From positions 744,001 through 808,000 of the forward strand of contig NZ_JAENJH010000002.1 of the NCBI RefSeq assembly GCF_016595675.1: a stretch of 64,000 bases of DNA. The letters run 5' to 3'. The notes beneath the pieces are model-generated. The model was not told the origin of the DNA and did not search any database. It saw nothing but the letters and a program-made list of their open reading frames with translations. Of this stretch, positions 24,908-35,127 are shown in pieces. The position numbers were made by a program, and so were the translations under genes. This DNA is from Prauserella cavernicola. GTDB taxonomy: Bacteria > Actinomycetota > Actinomycetes > Mycobacteriales > Pseudonocardiaceae. Positions within the stretch are counted from its first letter, which is position 1. The number at the start of each line of letters is the position of its first letter.

Positions 24908-25633
24908 TCAGAGGTTGTGCAGTCCCTCGAGCACGCGCTGCATCAGGTCGAAGTCAGGGCGCCCGCCGTAGTTCGCCGTGCTGCTGTGCACGTGGACGAG
25001 CCCGGACTCGGCCAGGTCGCTGAGCAGCACGCGGGCCACTCCGAGCGGCACCGACAACAGCGCCGCGACCTCGGCGACCGAGCGCGGCTGCTCGCACATC
25101 TTGCGGACGGCCTGGTACTCCGAGCTTAGGTGCTCGGCATCCCAAGGCGCCTGCGCGATCGTGGAGATCAGGGTCTCGACGGCGAGGTCGAAGCTCGCCT
25201 GGGTGCGGCCCCGCGTGAGCACGTAGGGCCGCACGCGCAGCCGGTGCTCCTCGAACGGGTCGTCCCCGGCGGGATCCGCCGACGTGGCGAACACCCGCTC
25301 GCTGCGTGGCGGCGGCCTGACGGGGGCGCGCTCCCTCGGCGGCGGGGGTGGTTCGGGCGTCGGCTCCGGGCCGATGGGCTCGGCGGACTCGGGCTCCGGC
25401 TCAGCAGGCTCGCCGTCGGCGAACTTCTCCAGTCGCGCCGCGGACGGGAAGCGGCCGCCGGTGTAGCCCACCCTCGTGCCGCGCTTCTTGCTCTTGCGCT
25501 TCGACGTCTCCCCGGCCGGTTCGGGTTCGTCGGAACCGAACCGCGAGCGCTGCCGGGAGGAGGGAAACCGCGCGCCGGTGGGACCGACGTCATCGCCGTC
25601 GGTCTCGGGTTCGTCGTCGCCGGGGGTGGCCAT
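24908..25633 (-). CDS. DUF742 protein (conservon CvnC-like) with long disordered N-terminus
   Basis: 241 residues. Only the last ~120 residues are the DUF742 winged-helix-like domain (VRPYVLTRGRT, A-P-W-D-A-E-H, R-S-V-A-E-V-A-A-L-L-S-V-P-L-G-V-A-R-V-L-L-S-D-L). The first ~120 are low-complexity, rich in Pro, Glu and Arg, and contain two similar segments (VGPTGARFPSS and VGYTGGRFPSA). DUF742 proteins are usually the third gene of actinobacterial conservons with a sensor ATPase, a roadblock protein and a GTPase; none of these is next to it here, so it is an orphan. ATG 25633 is preferred to GTG 25639. Confidence 0.85.
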   Translation of the reverse strand: MATPGDDEPETDGDDVGPTGARFPSSRQRSRFGSDEPEPAGETSKRKSKKRGTRVGYTGGRFPSAARLEKFADGEPAEPEPESAEPIGPEPTPEPPPPPRERAPVRPPPRSERVFATSADPAGDDPFEEHRLRVRPYVLTRGRTQASFDLAVETLISTIAQAPWDAEHLSSEYQAVRKMCEQPRSVAEVAALLSVPLGVARVLLSDLAESGLVHVHSSTANYGGRPDFDLMQRVLEGLHNL

Positions 25634-25771
25634 GCCCACGTCCGTCCGCCCTCGCGCAGATCCGTGCAGGTCTCTGTGCCTCGCGGGCTACGTCGACTGC
25701 GAGGATGAACAATGTTACTCGGCTTGTCCACCTGCTCGCCCGTTCAGCGCCCCCGGCGCCGACTCATCCGA

Positions 25772-28057
25772 CTACTTGTCCTCCTCGGCCTGCGGCGTGC
25801 CCGTCGGCACCTCGTCGGTCGGCACGTCGGCCCTGCCGTCGGCCTCCGCCTCGCCGCCGCTGGTCGCGCCCACGGGGGCCGGGACCTTCTGCTCGCCGCG
25901 CTTGACGGCCGTGAGCAGTAGCTGCGCGACGTCGACGACCTCCAGCTGCTCGCTCGCCATGCCGTCGCTCTGGCGCGAGGTGACGCCGTCGGTGAGCATC
26001 ACGCGGCAGAACGGGCAGCCGGTGGCGATCTTGGAGGGCGCGGTGCCGAGCGCCTCGTCCACGCGCTCGACGTTGATCCGCTTGCCGATGCGCTCCTCCA
26101 TCCACATGCGGGCGCCGCCAGCGCCACAGCACATGGAACGGTCGCCGTGGCGCGGCATCTCGCGCAGCGCCGCACCCGAGGCGCCGACCAGCTCACGCGG
26201 AGCCTCGTACACCTTGTTGTGCCTGCCCAGATAGCACGGGTCGTGGTAGGTCACGTCCTCCGCGATGGGCGCGACCGGCGTGAGCCGCTTCTCGCGCACC
26301 AGGCGGTTGAGCAGCTGGGTGTGGTGCACGACCTCGTAGTCACCGCCGAGGTCCGGGTACTCGTTGGCCAGGGTGTTGAAGCAGTGCGCACAGGTGACGA
26401 CGATCTTGCGCTTGGCCTGTTCGACGTCCTCGAAGACGGAGTTCAGTACTTCCACGTTCTGCTGCGCGAGCATCTGGAACACGAACTCGTTGCCCGCGCG
26501 GCGAGCGGGGTCGCCGGTGCAGGTCTCCTCCGGCCCGAGCACGGAGTAGCTCACGCCGGCCATGTGCAGCAGCTCCGCCACGGCGCGAGTGGTCTTCTTC
26601 GCGCGGTCCTCGAACGCGCCCGCACAGCCGACCCAGAACAGGTACTCGGTGTCGCCGAAGTCGCCGTCGAACACGGGCACCTCGAAGTCGAGGTCGTCGG
26701 CCCAGGCCATGCGGTCCTTGGCGTTCTGGCCCCACGGGTTGCCCTTGTTCTCCAGGTTCTTGAACATCGCGTTCAGCTCGGTCGGGAAGTTCGACTCGAT
26801 CATCACCTGGTAGCGCCGCATGTCGACGATGTGGTCGACGTGCTCGATGTCCACGGGGCACTGCTCGACGCAGGCGCCGCACGACGTGCACGACCACAGC
26901 ACCTCGGGGTCGATCACACCGCCGTCGTCGCCGATGAGCGCGCGGTCGGCTTCGGCGATGGCCAGCACGTCGATGCCCGCGTACGGGTTGTCGCCCGTGA
27001 GCCCGACCTCGTCGCCCGCCATGTCCTTCTTGCCGCCCGCCAGCAGGTACGGCGCCTTGGCGTAGGCGTGGTCGCGCAGCTGCGTGATGAGCAGCTTCGG
27101 CGACAGCGGCTTGCCGGTGTTCCACGCGGGGCACTGCGACTGGCAACGCCCGCACTCGGTGCAGGTGGAGAAGTCGAGCCAGCCCTTCCAGCTGAAGTCC
27201 TCGACCTTGCCGACGCCGAAGGTGTCCTCGTCGGGGTCGGCCTCCTCGAGGTCGATCGGCTTGCCGCCGCTCATCATCGGCTTGAGCTTGCCGAGCGCGA
27301 CGCCGCCGTCGTCCTCGCGCTTGAAGTAGATGTTGAAGAACGCGCTGAACCGGTGCCAGGCCACGCCCATCGTCAGCGTGGTGCCCACGACGTAGAGCCA
27401 GATCATGCCGGAGAGCAGCTTGATCAGCGCCATGATCGACACGGCCGCGGTGCTGGTGGGCAGCAGTTCGGCCAGCGGCTGGGTGACGAAGCTCGACCAC
27501 AGGGCCGGGTCCTCGATGCCGCTGGAGATCTTGAACGCCTTGACGCCGAGGATGCCGAGACCCTCGATGATCACGACGGCCTCGACGAAGTACGCGTACT
27601 TGAAGTTGGAGCCCGCGAACCGCGACTGCCGGTCGGCCCTGCGCGGGTGGTTGGCCTGGCGGATGATCGCCAGCGCGACACCACCGACGACGGTGCCGAG
27701 ACCGAGCAGTTCGAGCAGCAGCTGCCAGGGCGCCCAGTGCCCGATGATCGGCCACGCGAAGTGCGGGTTGAAGGTCTCGCCGTAGGCCTCGAACAGCGCG
27801 AGCGAACCGAGGAGGAAGCCCCACATCACGAGCCAGTGCCATGGCCCGACGTGGCGGAGCTTGTTCATCCTCGTGTGCGCCGCGAACTCCTTGATCAGGG
27901 TGTTCAGGCGAGGCACGAAGGGACCGTTGCGCGTTGCGTCCGGCTGACCGAGTCGGATGATCTTGATCTGACGCAGGACGCCTGCGCCGAAGACACCCCA
28001 AGCGACAACGCTGACGGCAACGCCGATCACGCCGAGCGTGATCTGCAGTGCACCCAT
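25772..28057 (-). CDS. etfD: EtfD-type membrane Fe-S oxidoreductase (ETF dehydrogenase partner)
   Basis: 761 residues. The N-terminal ~245 residues carry about six transmembrane helices of the nitrate-reductase gamma/HdrE type. Two 4Fe-4S ferredoxin motifs follow (CTECGRCQSQCP near residue 300 and CTSCGACVEQCP near 392), then two CCG domains (ETCTGDPARR...CAHCF, and CCGAGG). The layout and length match mycobacterial Rv0338c/EtfD, which takes electrons from ETF during beta-oxidation and passes them to the respiratory chain. A palindrome lies upstream. The C-terminal ~35 residues are an acidic disordered tail. Confidence 0.92.
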   Translation of the reverse strand: MGALQITLGVIGVAVSVVAWGVFGAGVLRQIKIIRLGQPDATRNGPFVPRLNTLIKEFAAHTRMNKLRHVGPWHWLVMWGFLLGSLALFEAYGETFNPHFAWPIIGHWAPWQLLLELLGLGTVVGGVALAIIRQANHPRRADRQSRFAGSNFKYAYFVEAVVIIEGLGILGVKAFKISSGIEDPALWSSFVTQPLAELLPTSTAAVSIMALIKLLSGMIWLYVVGTTLTMGVAWHRFSAFFNIYFKREDDGGVALGKLKPMMSGGKPIDLEEADPDEDTFGVGKVEDFSWKGWLDFSTCTECGRCQSQCPAWNTGKPLSPKLLITQLRDHAYAKAPYLLAGGKKDMAGDEVGLTGDNPYAGIDVLAIAEADRALIGDDGGVIDPEVLWSCTSCGACVEQCPVDIEHVDHIVDMRRYQVMIESNFPTELNAMFKNLENKGNPWGQNAKDRMAWADDLDFEVPVFDGDFGDTEYLFWVGCAGAFEDRAKKTTRAVAELLHMAGVSYSVLGPEETCTGDPARRAGNEFVFQMLAQQNVEVLNSVFEDVEQAKRKIVVTCAHCFNTLANEYPDLGGDYEVVHHTQLLNRLVREKRLTPVAPIAEDVTYHDPCYLGRHNKVYEAPRELVGASGAALREMPRHGDRSMCCGAGGARMWMEERIGKRINVERVDEALGTAPSKIATGCPFCRVMLTDGVTSRQSDGMASEQLEVVDVAQLLLTAVKRGEQKVPAPVGATSGGEAEADGRADVPTDEVPTGTPQAEEDK

Positions 28058-28111
28058 GATTGGGCCTTTCGGTTCGGGACTTCGCGGTGGGTTTCGGGAG
28101 CCTAACTCTTC

Positions 28112-28125
28112 TTACTGATCAGTAA
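28112..28125. promoter_or_regulatory. Palindrome TTACTGATCAGTAA upstream of etfD
   Basis: A 14-bp perfect palindrome 55 bases before the etfD start and about 80 before the SMR start on the other strand. It has the look of a TetR-family operator. It could serve both divergent promoters; a TetR gene lies at 28526-29089. Confidence 0.5.
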
Positions 28126-28205
28126 TCGATCGCGCAGCACGAAGTCCCACCGATGTGGTGCAAAACTCGCTACTAGTGGGACTATCGTTCAGATACTCTG
28201 GGTTG

Positions 28206-28529
28206 ATGGGTGCGTATCTGTTGTTCGCCGGTGCCGTCCTGGCCGAGGTGACCGCGACGATCTCGCTGAAGTTCTCCCAGGGCTTCACCAAACTGGGCCC
28301 CTCGATCGTGGTCATCGTGGGTTACGCGATCGCGTTCGCGCTGCTGGCGCAGGTGCTCAAGGCCGGTGTCCCGGTGGCCGTGGTCTACGCGATCTGGTCC
28401 GCGGCCGGTGTCGCGCTGGTGGCCGTGATCGGCGCCGTCTTCCTCAACGAGTCCCTGAACCTGACGATGGTGGCCGGTCTGGCACTGGTGATCGGAGGCG
28501 TGGTGTTGCTCGAGGTGGGCAGGGCGTGA
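28206..28529 (+). CDS. Small multidrug resistance (SMR/EmrE-like) transporter
   Basis: 107 residues with four transmembrane helices. The essential membrane-embedded Glu is in L-A-E-V-T-A-T (helix 1), and the P-V-A-V-V-Y-A-I-W-S-A-A-G helix-3 signature and L-N-E-S-L helix-4 entry are present. SMR proteins export cationic drugs or guanidinium-type compounds as dimers. ATG 28206 gives the usual length. The downstream TetR gene overlaps its stop, forming an operon. Confidence 0.92.
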   Translation: MGAYLLFAGAVLAEVTATISLKFSQGFTKLGPSIVVIVGYAIAFALLAQVLKAGVPVAVVYAIWSAAGVALVAVIGAVFLNESLNLTMVAGLALVIGGVVLLEVGRA

Positions 28530-29089
28530 TGCGACGGCAGGTGGACGGCCGCAAGGTCCGCGGCGAGAAACGGCGTACGGAGATCATCGAGGCCACGCTG
28601 CGCGTGATCGAGCGCGACGGCGTCGCGGGCGTCACCCACCGCACGGTCGCGAAGGAGGCGGGGGTGCCGACGACGTCGACCACCTACCACTTCGCGTCGC
28701 TCGACGACCTGCTCATCGCCACGCTCATCGACTGCGCGCGCGACATGGCCACCGAGGTCTACTGGATGATCGACCGCGCGCGTTCGCGAGGCAGCAGGGG
28801 CGCCGAGGAAGTGGCGGGCCTGCTCGCCGAGGCGCTCGGGCCCAGGCGCGGCCGCACGATGGCGGAGTACGAGCTGTACCTGCTCGCGGCGCGGCGTCCC
28901 GAGCTGCGCCCTGCCGCGCGGCGCTGGCTCGACGTGCTCACCTCGATGGTGCGCCACGACGACGAGGTGGCGTTTCGCGTCTTCCTCGCCGGGATCGACG
29001 GACTGCTCATCCAGGGCCTCATCGACGACGAGCCGCCGACGGCCGAGGAGCTGAGGCCCGTCGTGGACTACCTGCTCAAGCCGCGCTGA
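28526..29089 (+). CDS. TetR family regulator of the SMR transporter
   Basis: 187 residues. The HTH is RTEIIEATLRVIERDGVAGVTHRTVAKEAGVPTTSTTYHFASLDDLL, with the TTSTTYHF recognition helix found in regulators such as those beside SMR pumps. GTG 28526 and ATG 28529 are both possible starts; either overlaps the transporter stop. It probably represses its own operon in response to a pump substrate. Confidence 0.92.
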   Translation: MMRRQVDGRKVRGEKRRTEIIEATLRVIERDGVAGVTHRTVAKEAGVPTTSTTYHFASLDDLLIATLIDCARDMATEVYWMIDRARSRGSRGAEEVAGLLAEALGPRRGRTMAEYELYLLAARRPELRPAARRWLDVLTSMVRHDDEVAFRVFLAGIDGLLIQGLIDDEPPTAEELRPVVDYLLKPR

Positions 29090-29092
29090 GGC

Positions 29093-29121
29093 GGGGCGCG
29101 GCGGCCGGGCCGCCGCGCCCC
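29093..29121. terminator. GC-rich convergent hairpin
   Basis: A perfect 13-bp stem (GGGGCGCGGCGGC with its complement) and a three-base loop between the convergent TetR and YbhB genes. It has no U tract on either side, so termination strength is uncertain. Confidence 0.55.
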
Positions 29122-29127
29122 CTTCGC

Positions 29128-29667
29128 TCAGCCCTTGTTCTCGTAGACCGGCGTGATGACCGCGCGGGCGAGGGTGTGGCCGAACATGTTGAAGCCAAGG
29201 AAAGCGGGGCTGGCCTCCTCGCCGATGTCGAGCGAGTCGACGTCGAGGGCGTGCACCGCGAAGACGTAGCGGTGGGGGCCGTGCCCGGGAGGCGGTGCCG
29301 CGCCGAGGAACTGGCGCACGCCGCCGTCGCCGGCGAGGGTGCGCGCGCCCGAGGGCAGGCCGGAGGCGCTCGCGTCGGCCGCGCCGGAGCCCAGCTCGGT
29401 CACCGACGCCGGGATGTTGAACACGGCCCAGTGCCAGAAGCCGCTGCCGGTGGGCGCGTCCGGGTCGAAGCAGGTCACCGCGAAACTCTTGGTCTCGGAG
29501 GGGAAGCCCTCCCACGCCAGGTGCGGCGAGCGGTCCTCGCCTCCGGCGCCGAAGATGCCGCTCAGGTGCGGCGTCGCGAGCGTCTCCCCCTCGGCCACGT
29601 CGTTGCTGCGCAGCGTGAAGGACGGCACGGGCGGCAGCGATTCGTAGGGGTTCTGAGCTCGGGTCAT
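29128..29667 (-). CDS. YbhB/YbcL family phosphatidylethanolamine-binding-like protein
   Basis: 179 residues. The family signature is visible: [10 protein letters not shown], then [27 protein letters not shown] and [22 protein letters not shown] with the ligand-pocket His. There is no signal peptide. Despite the name Raf kinase inhibitor-like, the bacterial function is unknown. ATG 29667 fits the family's short N-terminus. Confidence 0.9.
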   Translation of the reverse strand: MTRAQNPYESLPPVPSFTLRSNDVAEGETLATPHLSGIFGAGGEDRSPHLAWEGFPSETKSFAVTCFDPDAPTGSGFWHWAVFNIPASVTELGSGAADASASGLPSGARTLAGDGGVRQFLGAAPPPGHGPHRYVFAVHALDVDSLDIGEEASPAFLGFNMFGHTLARAVITPVYENKG

Positions 29668-29861
29668 GGGCTCTGGTCCTCCTCCAGCTCGTCGGTTCGG
29701 TGTGAGACCTCGCGAGACCTCACCGAGCAGGCTAGTGATCCCCGGCCCTGGGCGGGGGTAGGGACAGCCTCAGGGTGGAACCGGGGTTCACCCGGATGTC
29801 CTGGAGGTCCGCGACGCCATAGCGTTTGCTGCGCAGGGAAGTTGTGGCGGGAGGACTCAAC

Positions 29862-30578
29862 ATGAGGCGGGCTGGACTTGCCATCGGGGGCGTGGCGTTG
29901 ATCGGGGTGGGCGTGGCGTTCGCCCTCGGCTGGTTCTGGCCCGCCACCTCGGAGGCCACGGACCAGGTGAGCGACTCGATCAACAGGGTCGAGCTGGACA
30001 GCGGATCGGGCGACGTCCTGATCCGCGCGCAGGAGGGTGCCGAGACGACGACCGTCCGGCAGCGGTTCAGCTATCAATGGGGCGACCCCGAGCAGGCGTA
30101 CTCCGTGGAGGGCGGAGCGCTCAAGCTCACCGGTTGTGGTTCGTGGTGCTCGGTGGACTACGAGGTCGTCGTGCCCACCGGGACGACCGTCGGGGGGACG
30201 GTCGACTCCGGGGACGTCACGCTCGAGGACGTCGGCGACGTGCAGGTGGACGCCAAGTCCGGCGACCTGGTGCTCACCCGCGTCGGCGACGTGCGGGTGA
30301 CCGCGAACTCCGGGGACATCACCGGCGACGGACTGAGCGGAACGGTCGACGCGCAGGTGGACTCGGGCGACATCGTGCTGACGATGGACGACGCCCGCGA
30401 CGCCAGGTTGTCGGCCGACAGCGGTGACATCGAACTCACCGTGCCGAGCGGTTCCTACAACGTCACCGGCACCACCGACTCCGGCGACCGCGAGGTCGGC
30501 GTGGTGCAGGACCCGTCCGCCGACACCGCGCTCGACGTCAGCACCGACAGCGGTGACGTCGTGGTCAGGGCTGGGTAG
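29862..30578 (+). CDS. DUF4097-type beta-solenoid membrane-anchored protein
   Basis: 238 residues from ATG 29862 with GGGAGGA six bases upstream. A single hydrophobic helix (GGVALIGVGVAFALGWFWP) anchors it, and the extracytoplasmic part is a run of short repeats with the pattern [SD]-G-D-[VI]-x-[LV] (DSGDVTLEDVGDVQVD, KSGDLVLTRVGDVRV and so on), typical of DUF4097 beta-solenoids. It ends 50 bases before the first HAIR element of the dnaK promoter. Function unknown. Confidence 0.85.
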   Translation: MRRAGLAIGGVALIGVGVAFALGWFWPATSEATDQVSDSINRVELDSGSGDVLIRAQEGAETTTVRQRFSYQWGDPEQAYSVEGGALKLTGCGSWCSVDYEVVVPTGTTVGGTVDSGDVTLEDVGDVQVDAKSGDLVLTRVGDVRVTANSGDITGDGLSGTVDAQVDSGDIVLTMDDARDARLSADSGDIELTVPSGSYNVTGTTDSGDREVGVVQDPSADTALDVSTDSGDVVVRAG

Positions 30579-30626
30579 CCGGTTCGGGAACAACCCGGCC
30601 TGCCCACGCGTTGTGCGGGCAGAAAG

Positions 30627-30647
30627 GTTGAGTGGGCCGGGCTCAAG
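30627..30647. promoter_or_regulatory. HAIR element 1 (HspR operator) of the dnaK operon
   Basis: GTTGAGT-N7-GCTCAAG matches the HAIR consensus CTTGAGT-N7-ACTCAAG at 12 of 14 positions and has the exact spacer of seven. It lies 117 bases upstream of the dnaK start. Confidence 0.87.
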
Positions 30648-30682
30648 TCGCGGTTGACGAGCGCCGGGGACTCCGGATACAA

Positions 30683-30703
30683 CCTGAGTGAACCCCACTC
30701 AAC
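30683..30703. promoter_or_regulatory. HAIR element 2 (HspR operator) of the dnaK operon
   Basis: CCTGAGT-N7-ACTCAAC, again 12 of 14 positions with the correct spacer, 36 bases (about three and a half helical turns) after the first element on nearly the same face. Confidence 0.85.
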
Positions 30704-30763
30704 GTGGACGCAACACCGCTGGCAGAAGCCGGCGCACAGGAAAGCAAAGCAGGAGGGAACACA

Positions 30764-32652
<1,889 letters not shown>

Positions 32653-32656
<4 letters not shown>

Positions 32657-33363
32657 CCGAACACAACGACGAAACCGACCGACAAGAAGTACAGGAGCCA
32701 GTGGTCGTGCGGGATCGCCGGAAGATCGATCCGGAGACCGGTCAGCTCCGGCAGCCGGTGGCCGAACCCCAGCCGCAGGAGGAGGCGCCCGTCGACGAGG
32801 CGGGCGTCCCCGGTCCTGTCGCGGGCGAGGCGACGGTCGACGAGGCCGTCGCGCCGGTGTCGGACCTGGAGAAGCAGCTCGAGGAGCGCACAGCGGACCT
32901 GCAGCGCGTGCAGGCCGAGTACGCCAACTACCGCAGGCGGGTGGACCGCGACCGCGAGGCCGTGGTCGCAGGCGGTAAGGCCTCGGTCGTGAACGACCTG
33001 CTGCCGCTGCTCGACGACCTGGAGCGGGCCGAGCAGCACGGTGACCTCACCGGTGCCTTCAAGTCCGTGGCCGACAAGCTCGTCGGTGCGCTGGAGAAGG
33101 CGGGGCTGGAGTCGTTCGGCGCCGAGGGTGAGCCCTTCGACCCGAGCGTCCACGAGGCCGTGCAGCACGACACGTCGCCCACGGTCACGGAACCGACCGT
33201 GACCATGGTGCTTCGCCGCGGCTACCGGTTCTCGGACCGGGTGCTGCGCGCGGCGCTCGTCGGGGTGACCGACCACGAGCCCGGTGGTGCCGTGCCGGAG
33301 GAGCCGATCGATCCGCCGGTCGGCGGCGAGCTGCCCATCGACGCCGATGAGAACGCACGCTGA
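32653..33363 (+). CDS. grpE: Nucleotide exchange factor GrpE
   Basis: 236 residues from GTG 32653, overlapping the dnaK stop by four bases. The long N-terminal coiled coil ([26 protein letters not shown]) and the beta-domain signature (A-V-Q-H-D-T-S-P and [15 protein letters not shown]) are clear. GrpE releases ADP from DnaK. The extra-long disordered N-terminus (~75 residues) is common in actinobacteria. Confidence 0.96.
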
Positions 33364-33393
33364 TCGCAACCACGAGGAAGGAGGAGACGCCGC

Positions 33394-34599
33394 ATGAGCG
33401 CGCGTGAGTGGATCGGCAAGGACTTCTACCGTGAGCTGGGCGTCTCCTCCGATGCCTCGCAGGACGAGATCAAGAAGGCGTACCGGAAGCTGGCCAGGGA
33501 GAACCACCCCGACGCCAACCCCGGCAACGCCCAGGCCGAGACCAAGTTCAAGGCGGTCTCCGAGGCGTACGGCGTGCTGTCCGACACGGCCAAGCGCAAG
33601 GAGTACGACGAGGCCAGGCGCCTGTTCGGCTCCGGCGGTCCCGGTGGCTTCGGCTTTCCCGGAGCTGGCGGCGGCGCAGGCGGTGGAGGCGGCGGCTTCG
33701 ACATCAACGACCTCTTCGGCCAGAACGCCGCGGGTGGCGCCGGTGGCGGTGGCGGCTTCGGGGGGCTCGGCGACATGCTGGGCAACCTGTTCGGCCGTCG
33801 CGGCGCCGGCGGTGGCACCACGGCGGCTCGCGGTCAGCGCGGCGCCGATGTGGAGACCGACGTGCGCATCGACTTCGCCGAGGCGGTCAAGGGCGCGACC
33901 CTGCCGCTGCGGCTGTCGAGCCCCGCGTCGTGCGCGACGTGCGGCGGCAACGGCGCCCGTCCCGGCACCTCGCCGAGGACGTGCCCGACGTGTGCGGGTT
34001 CCGGTCTGGTGAGCAGGAGCCAGGGGGCGTTCGCGTTCTCCGAGCCGTGCCGCGACTGCCGTGGCCGGGGCTCGATCATCGACGACCCGTGTCCCGAGTG
34101 CGCAGGCGAGGGCATCAGCACCAGGACCAGGACGCTGACCGTCCGCATCCCCGCGGGTGTGGACGACAACCAGCGGATCCGGCTCGGCGGCCAGGGCGAA
34201 CCCGGCCGGGGCGGCGCCACGGCGGGCGACCTCTACGTTCGCGTGCACGTCAACCCGCACCCGGTGTTCGGCAGGTCGGGCAACGACCTGACCATCACCG
34301 TGCCGGTGGAGTTCTCGGAACTGGTGCTCGGCACCACGCTCACCGTGCCGACGCTCGACGCGAAGGTGTCGCTCAAGGTTCCCTCGGGCACCTCGAGCGG
34401 CCGGACGCTGCGGGTGCGCGGCAAGGGCATCACCAAGCGGGACGGCACCCAGGGCGACCTGTTGGTCACCCTGCAGGTCGTGATCCCTGGCAAGGTGGAC
34501 GGCACGGCGAAGGCCGCGCTGGAGTCCTACGCCGAGGCGGTCGCGAAGCACGATCCGCGGCCGGAGATCACCGCGCTGTTGCGAGACAGGGGGGCATGA
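33394..34599 (+). CDS. dnaJ: DnaJ co-chaperone (Hsp40)
   Basis: 401 residues. The J-domain has the HPD triad at 38-40, followed by a long Gly/Phe-rich linker (~75-150). Four zinc-binding modules follow: [24 protein letters not shown] and CPECAGEG. The C-terminal substrate domains follow. GGAGG precedes the start. It stimulates DnaK ATPase and delivers clients. Confidence 0.97.
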   Translation: MSAREWIGKDFYRELGVSSDASQDEIKKAYRKLARENHPDANPGNAQAETKFKAVSEAYGVLSDTAKRKEYDEARRLFGSGGPGGFGFPGAGGGAGGGGGGFDINDLFGQNAAGGAGGGGGFGGLGDMLGNLFGRRGAGGGTTAARGQRGADVETDVRIDFAEAVKGATLPLRLSSPASCATCGGNGARPGTSPRTCPTCAGSGLVSRSQGAFAFSEPCRDCRGRGSIIDDPCPECAGEGISTRTRTLTVRIPAGVDDNQRIRLGGQGEPGRGGATAGDLYVRVHVNPHPVFGRSGNDLTITVPVEFSELVLGTTLTVPTLDAKVSLKVPSGTSSGRTLRVRGKGITKRDGTQGDLLVTLQVVIPGKVDGTAKAALESYAEAVAKHDPRPEITALLRDRGA

Positions 34600-35042
34600 T
34601 GTTCGGTTCCGGGCTCGGAGGTGGGCTGCCGAACGGCGCCGACGAGGACACACCGGTCTTCGTGATCTCGGTCGCCGCGCAGTTGTCCGGCCTGCACGCG
34701 CAGACGTTGCGCTCGTACGACCGGCTGGGGCTCGTGTGTCCTGGCCGGACGTCGGGCGGCGGCAGGCGCTACTCGATGCGCGACATCGCCCAGCTGCGCG
34801 AGGTGCAGCGGCTCTCCCAGGAGGAGGGCGTCAACCTCGCCGGGATCAAGCGCATCATCGAGCTCGAGAACCACGTCGAGGCCTTGCAGTACCGGATGCA
34901 GGAGCTGACGGAGGAACTGGCGAACGCCTACGCGGCGGCCGAACAGGCCGCGGCCGCGGTGCACGCCTCCTACCGCAAGGACCTGGTGCCCATCCGCACG
35001 CAGAACGCGCTGGTGGTGTGGAAACCACGCCGCCGAGGCTGA
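34596..35042 (+). CDS. hspR: Heat-shock repressor HspR (MerR family)
   Basis: 148 residues, starting at ATG 34596 within the dnaJ stop (ATGA). The MerR-type winged helix is [26 protein letters not shown] with the G-G-R-R-Y-S wing, then a coiled coil with [13 protein letters not shown]. HspR binds HAIR elements and represses dnaK and clpB; both kinds of site occur in this window. The tail VVWKPRRRG is typical. Confidence 0.95.
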   Translation: MMFGSGLGGGLPNGADEDTPVFVISVAAQLSGLHAQTLRSYDRLGLVCPGRTSGGGRRYSMRDIAQLREVQRLSQEEGVNLAGIKRIIELENHVEALQYRMQELTEELANAYAAAEQAAAAVHASYRKDLVPIRTQNALVVWKPRRRG

Positions 35043-35060
35043 GCCCTACACCTGAGTTGA

Positions 35061-35116
35061 AGTGAAGGGCACCTTTACTGCGTTGAATGCAGTAAAGGTG
35101 CCCTTCACTGCATTCA
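35061..35116. terminator. Bidirectional terminator / repeated palindromic element
   Basis: The stem is 21 bp and perfect (outer arm AGTGAAGGGCACCTTTACTG plus one more base) with a seven-base GTTGAAT loop. A second, mutually exclusive pairing exists between TGAATGCAGT (35084-35093) and ACTGCATTCA (35107-35116). It separates hspR from the convergent flavohaemoglobin-type gene. Confidence 0.8.
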
Positions 35117-35127
35117 GGGGGACTCGC

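Noticed and set aside
26147-28105. 652-codon open frame antisense to etfD
   Set aside because: Same high-GC shadow effect; no ribosome site or domain, and the antisense strand encodes clear Fe-S motifs.
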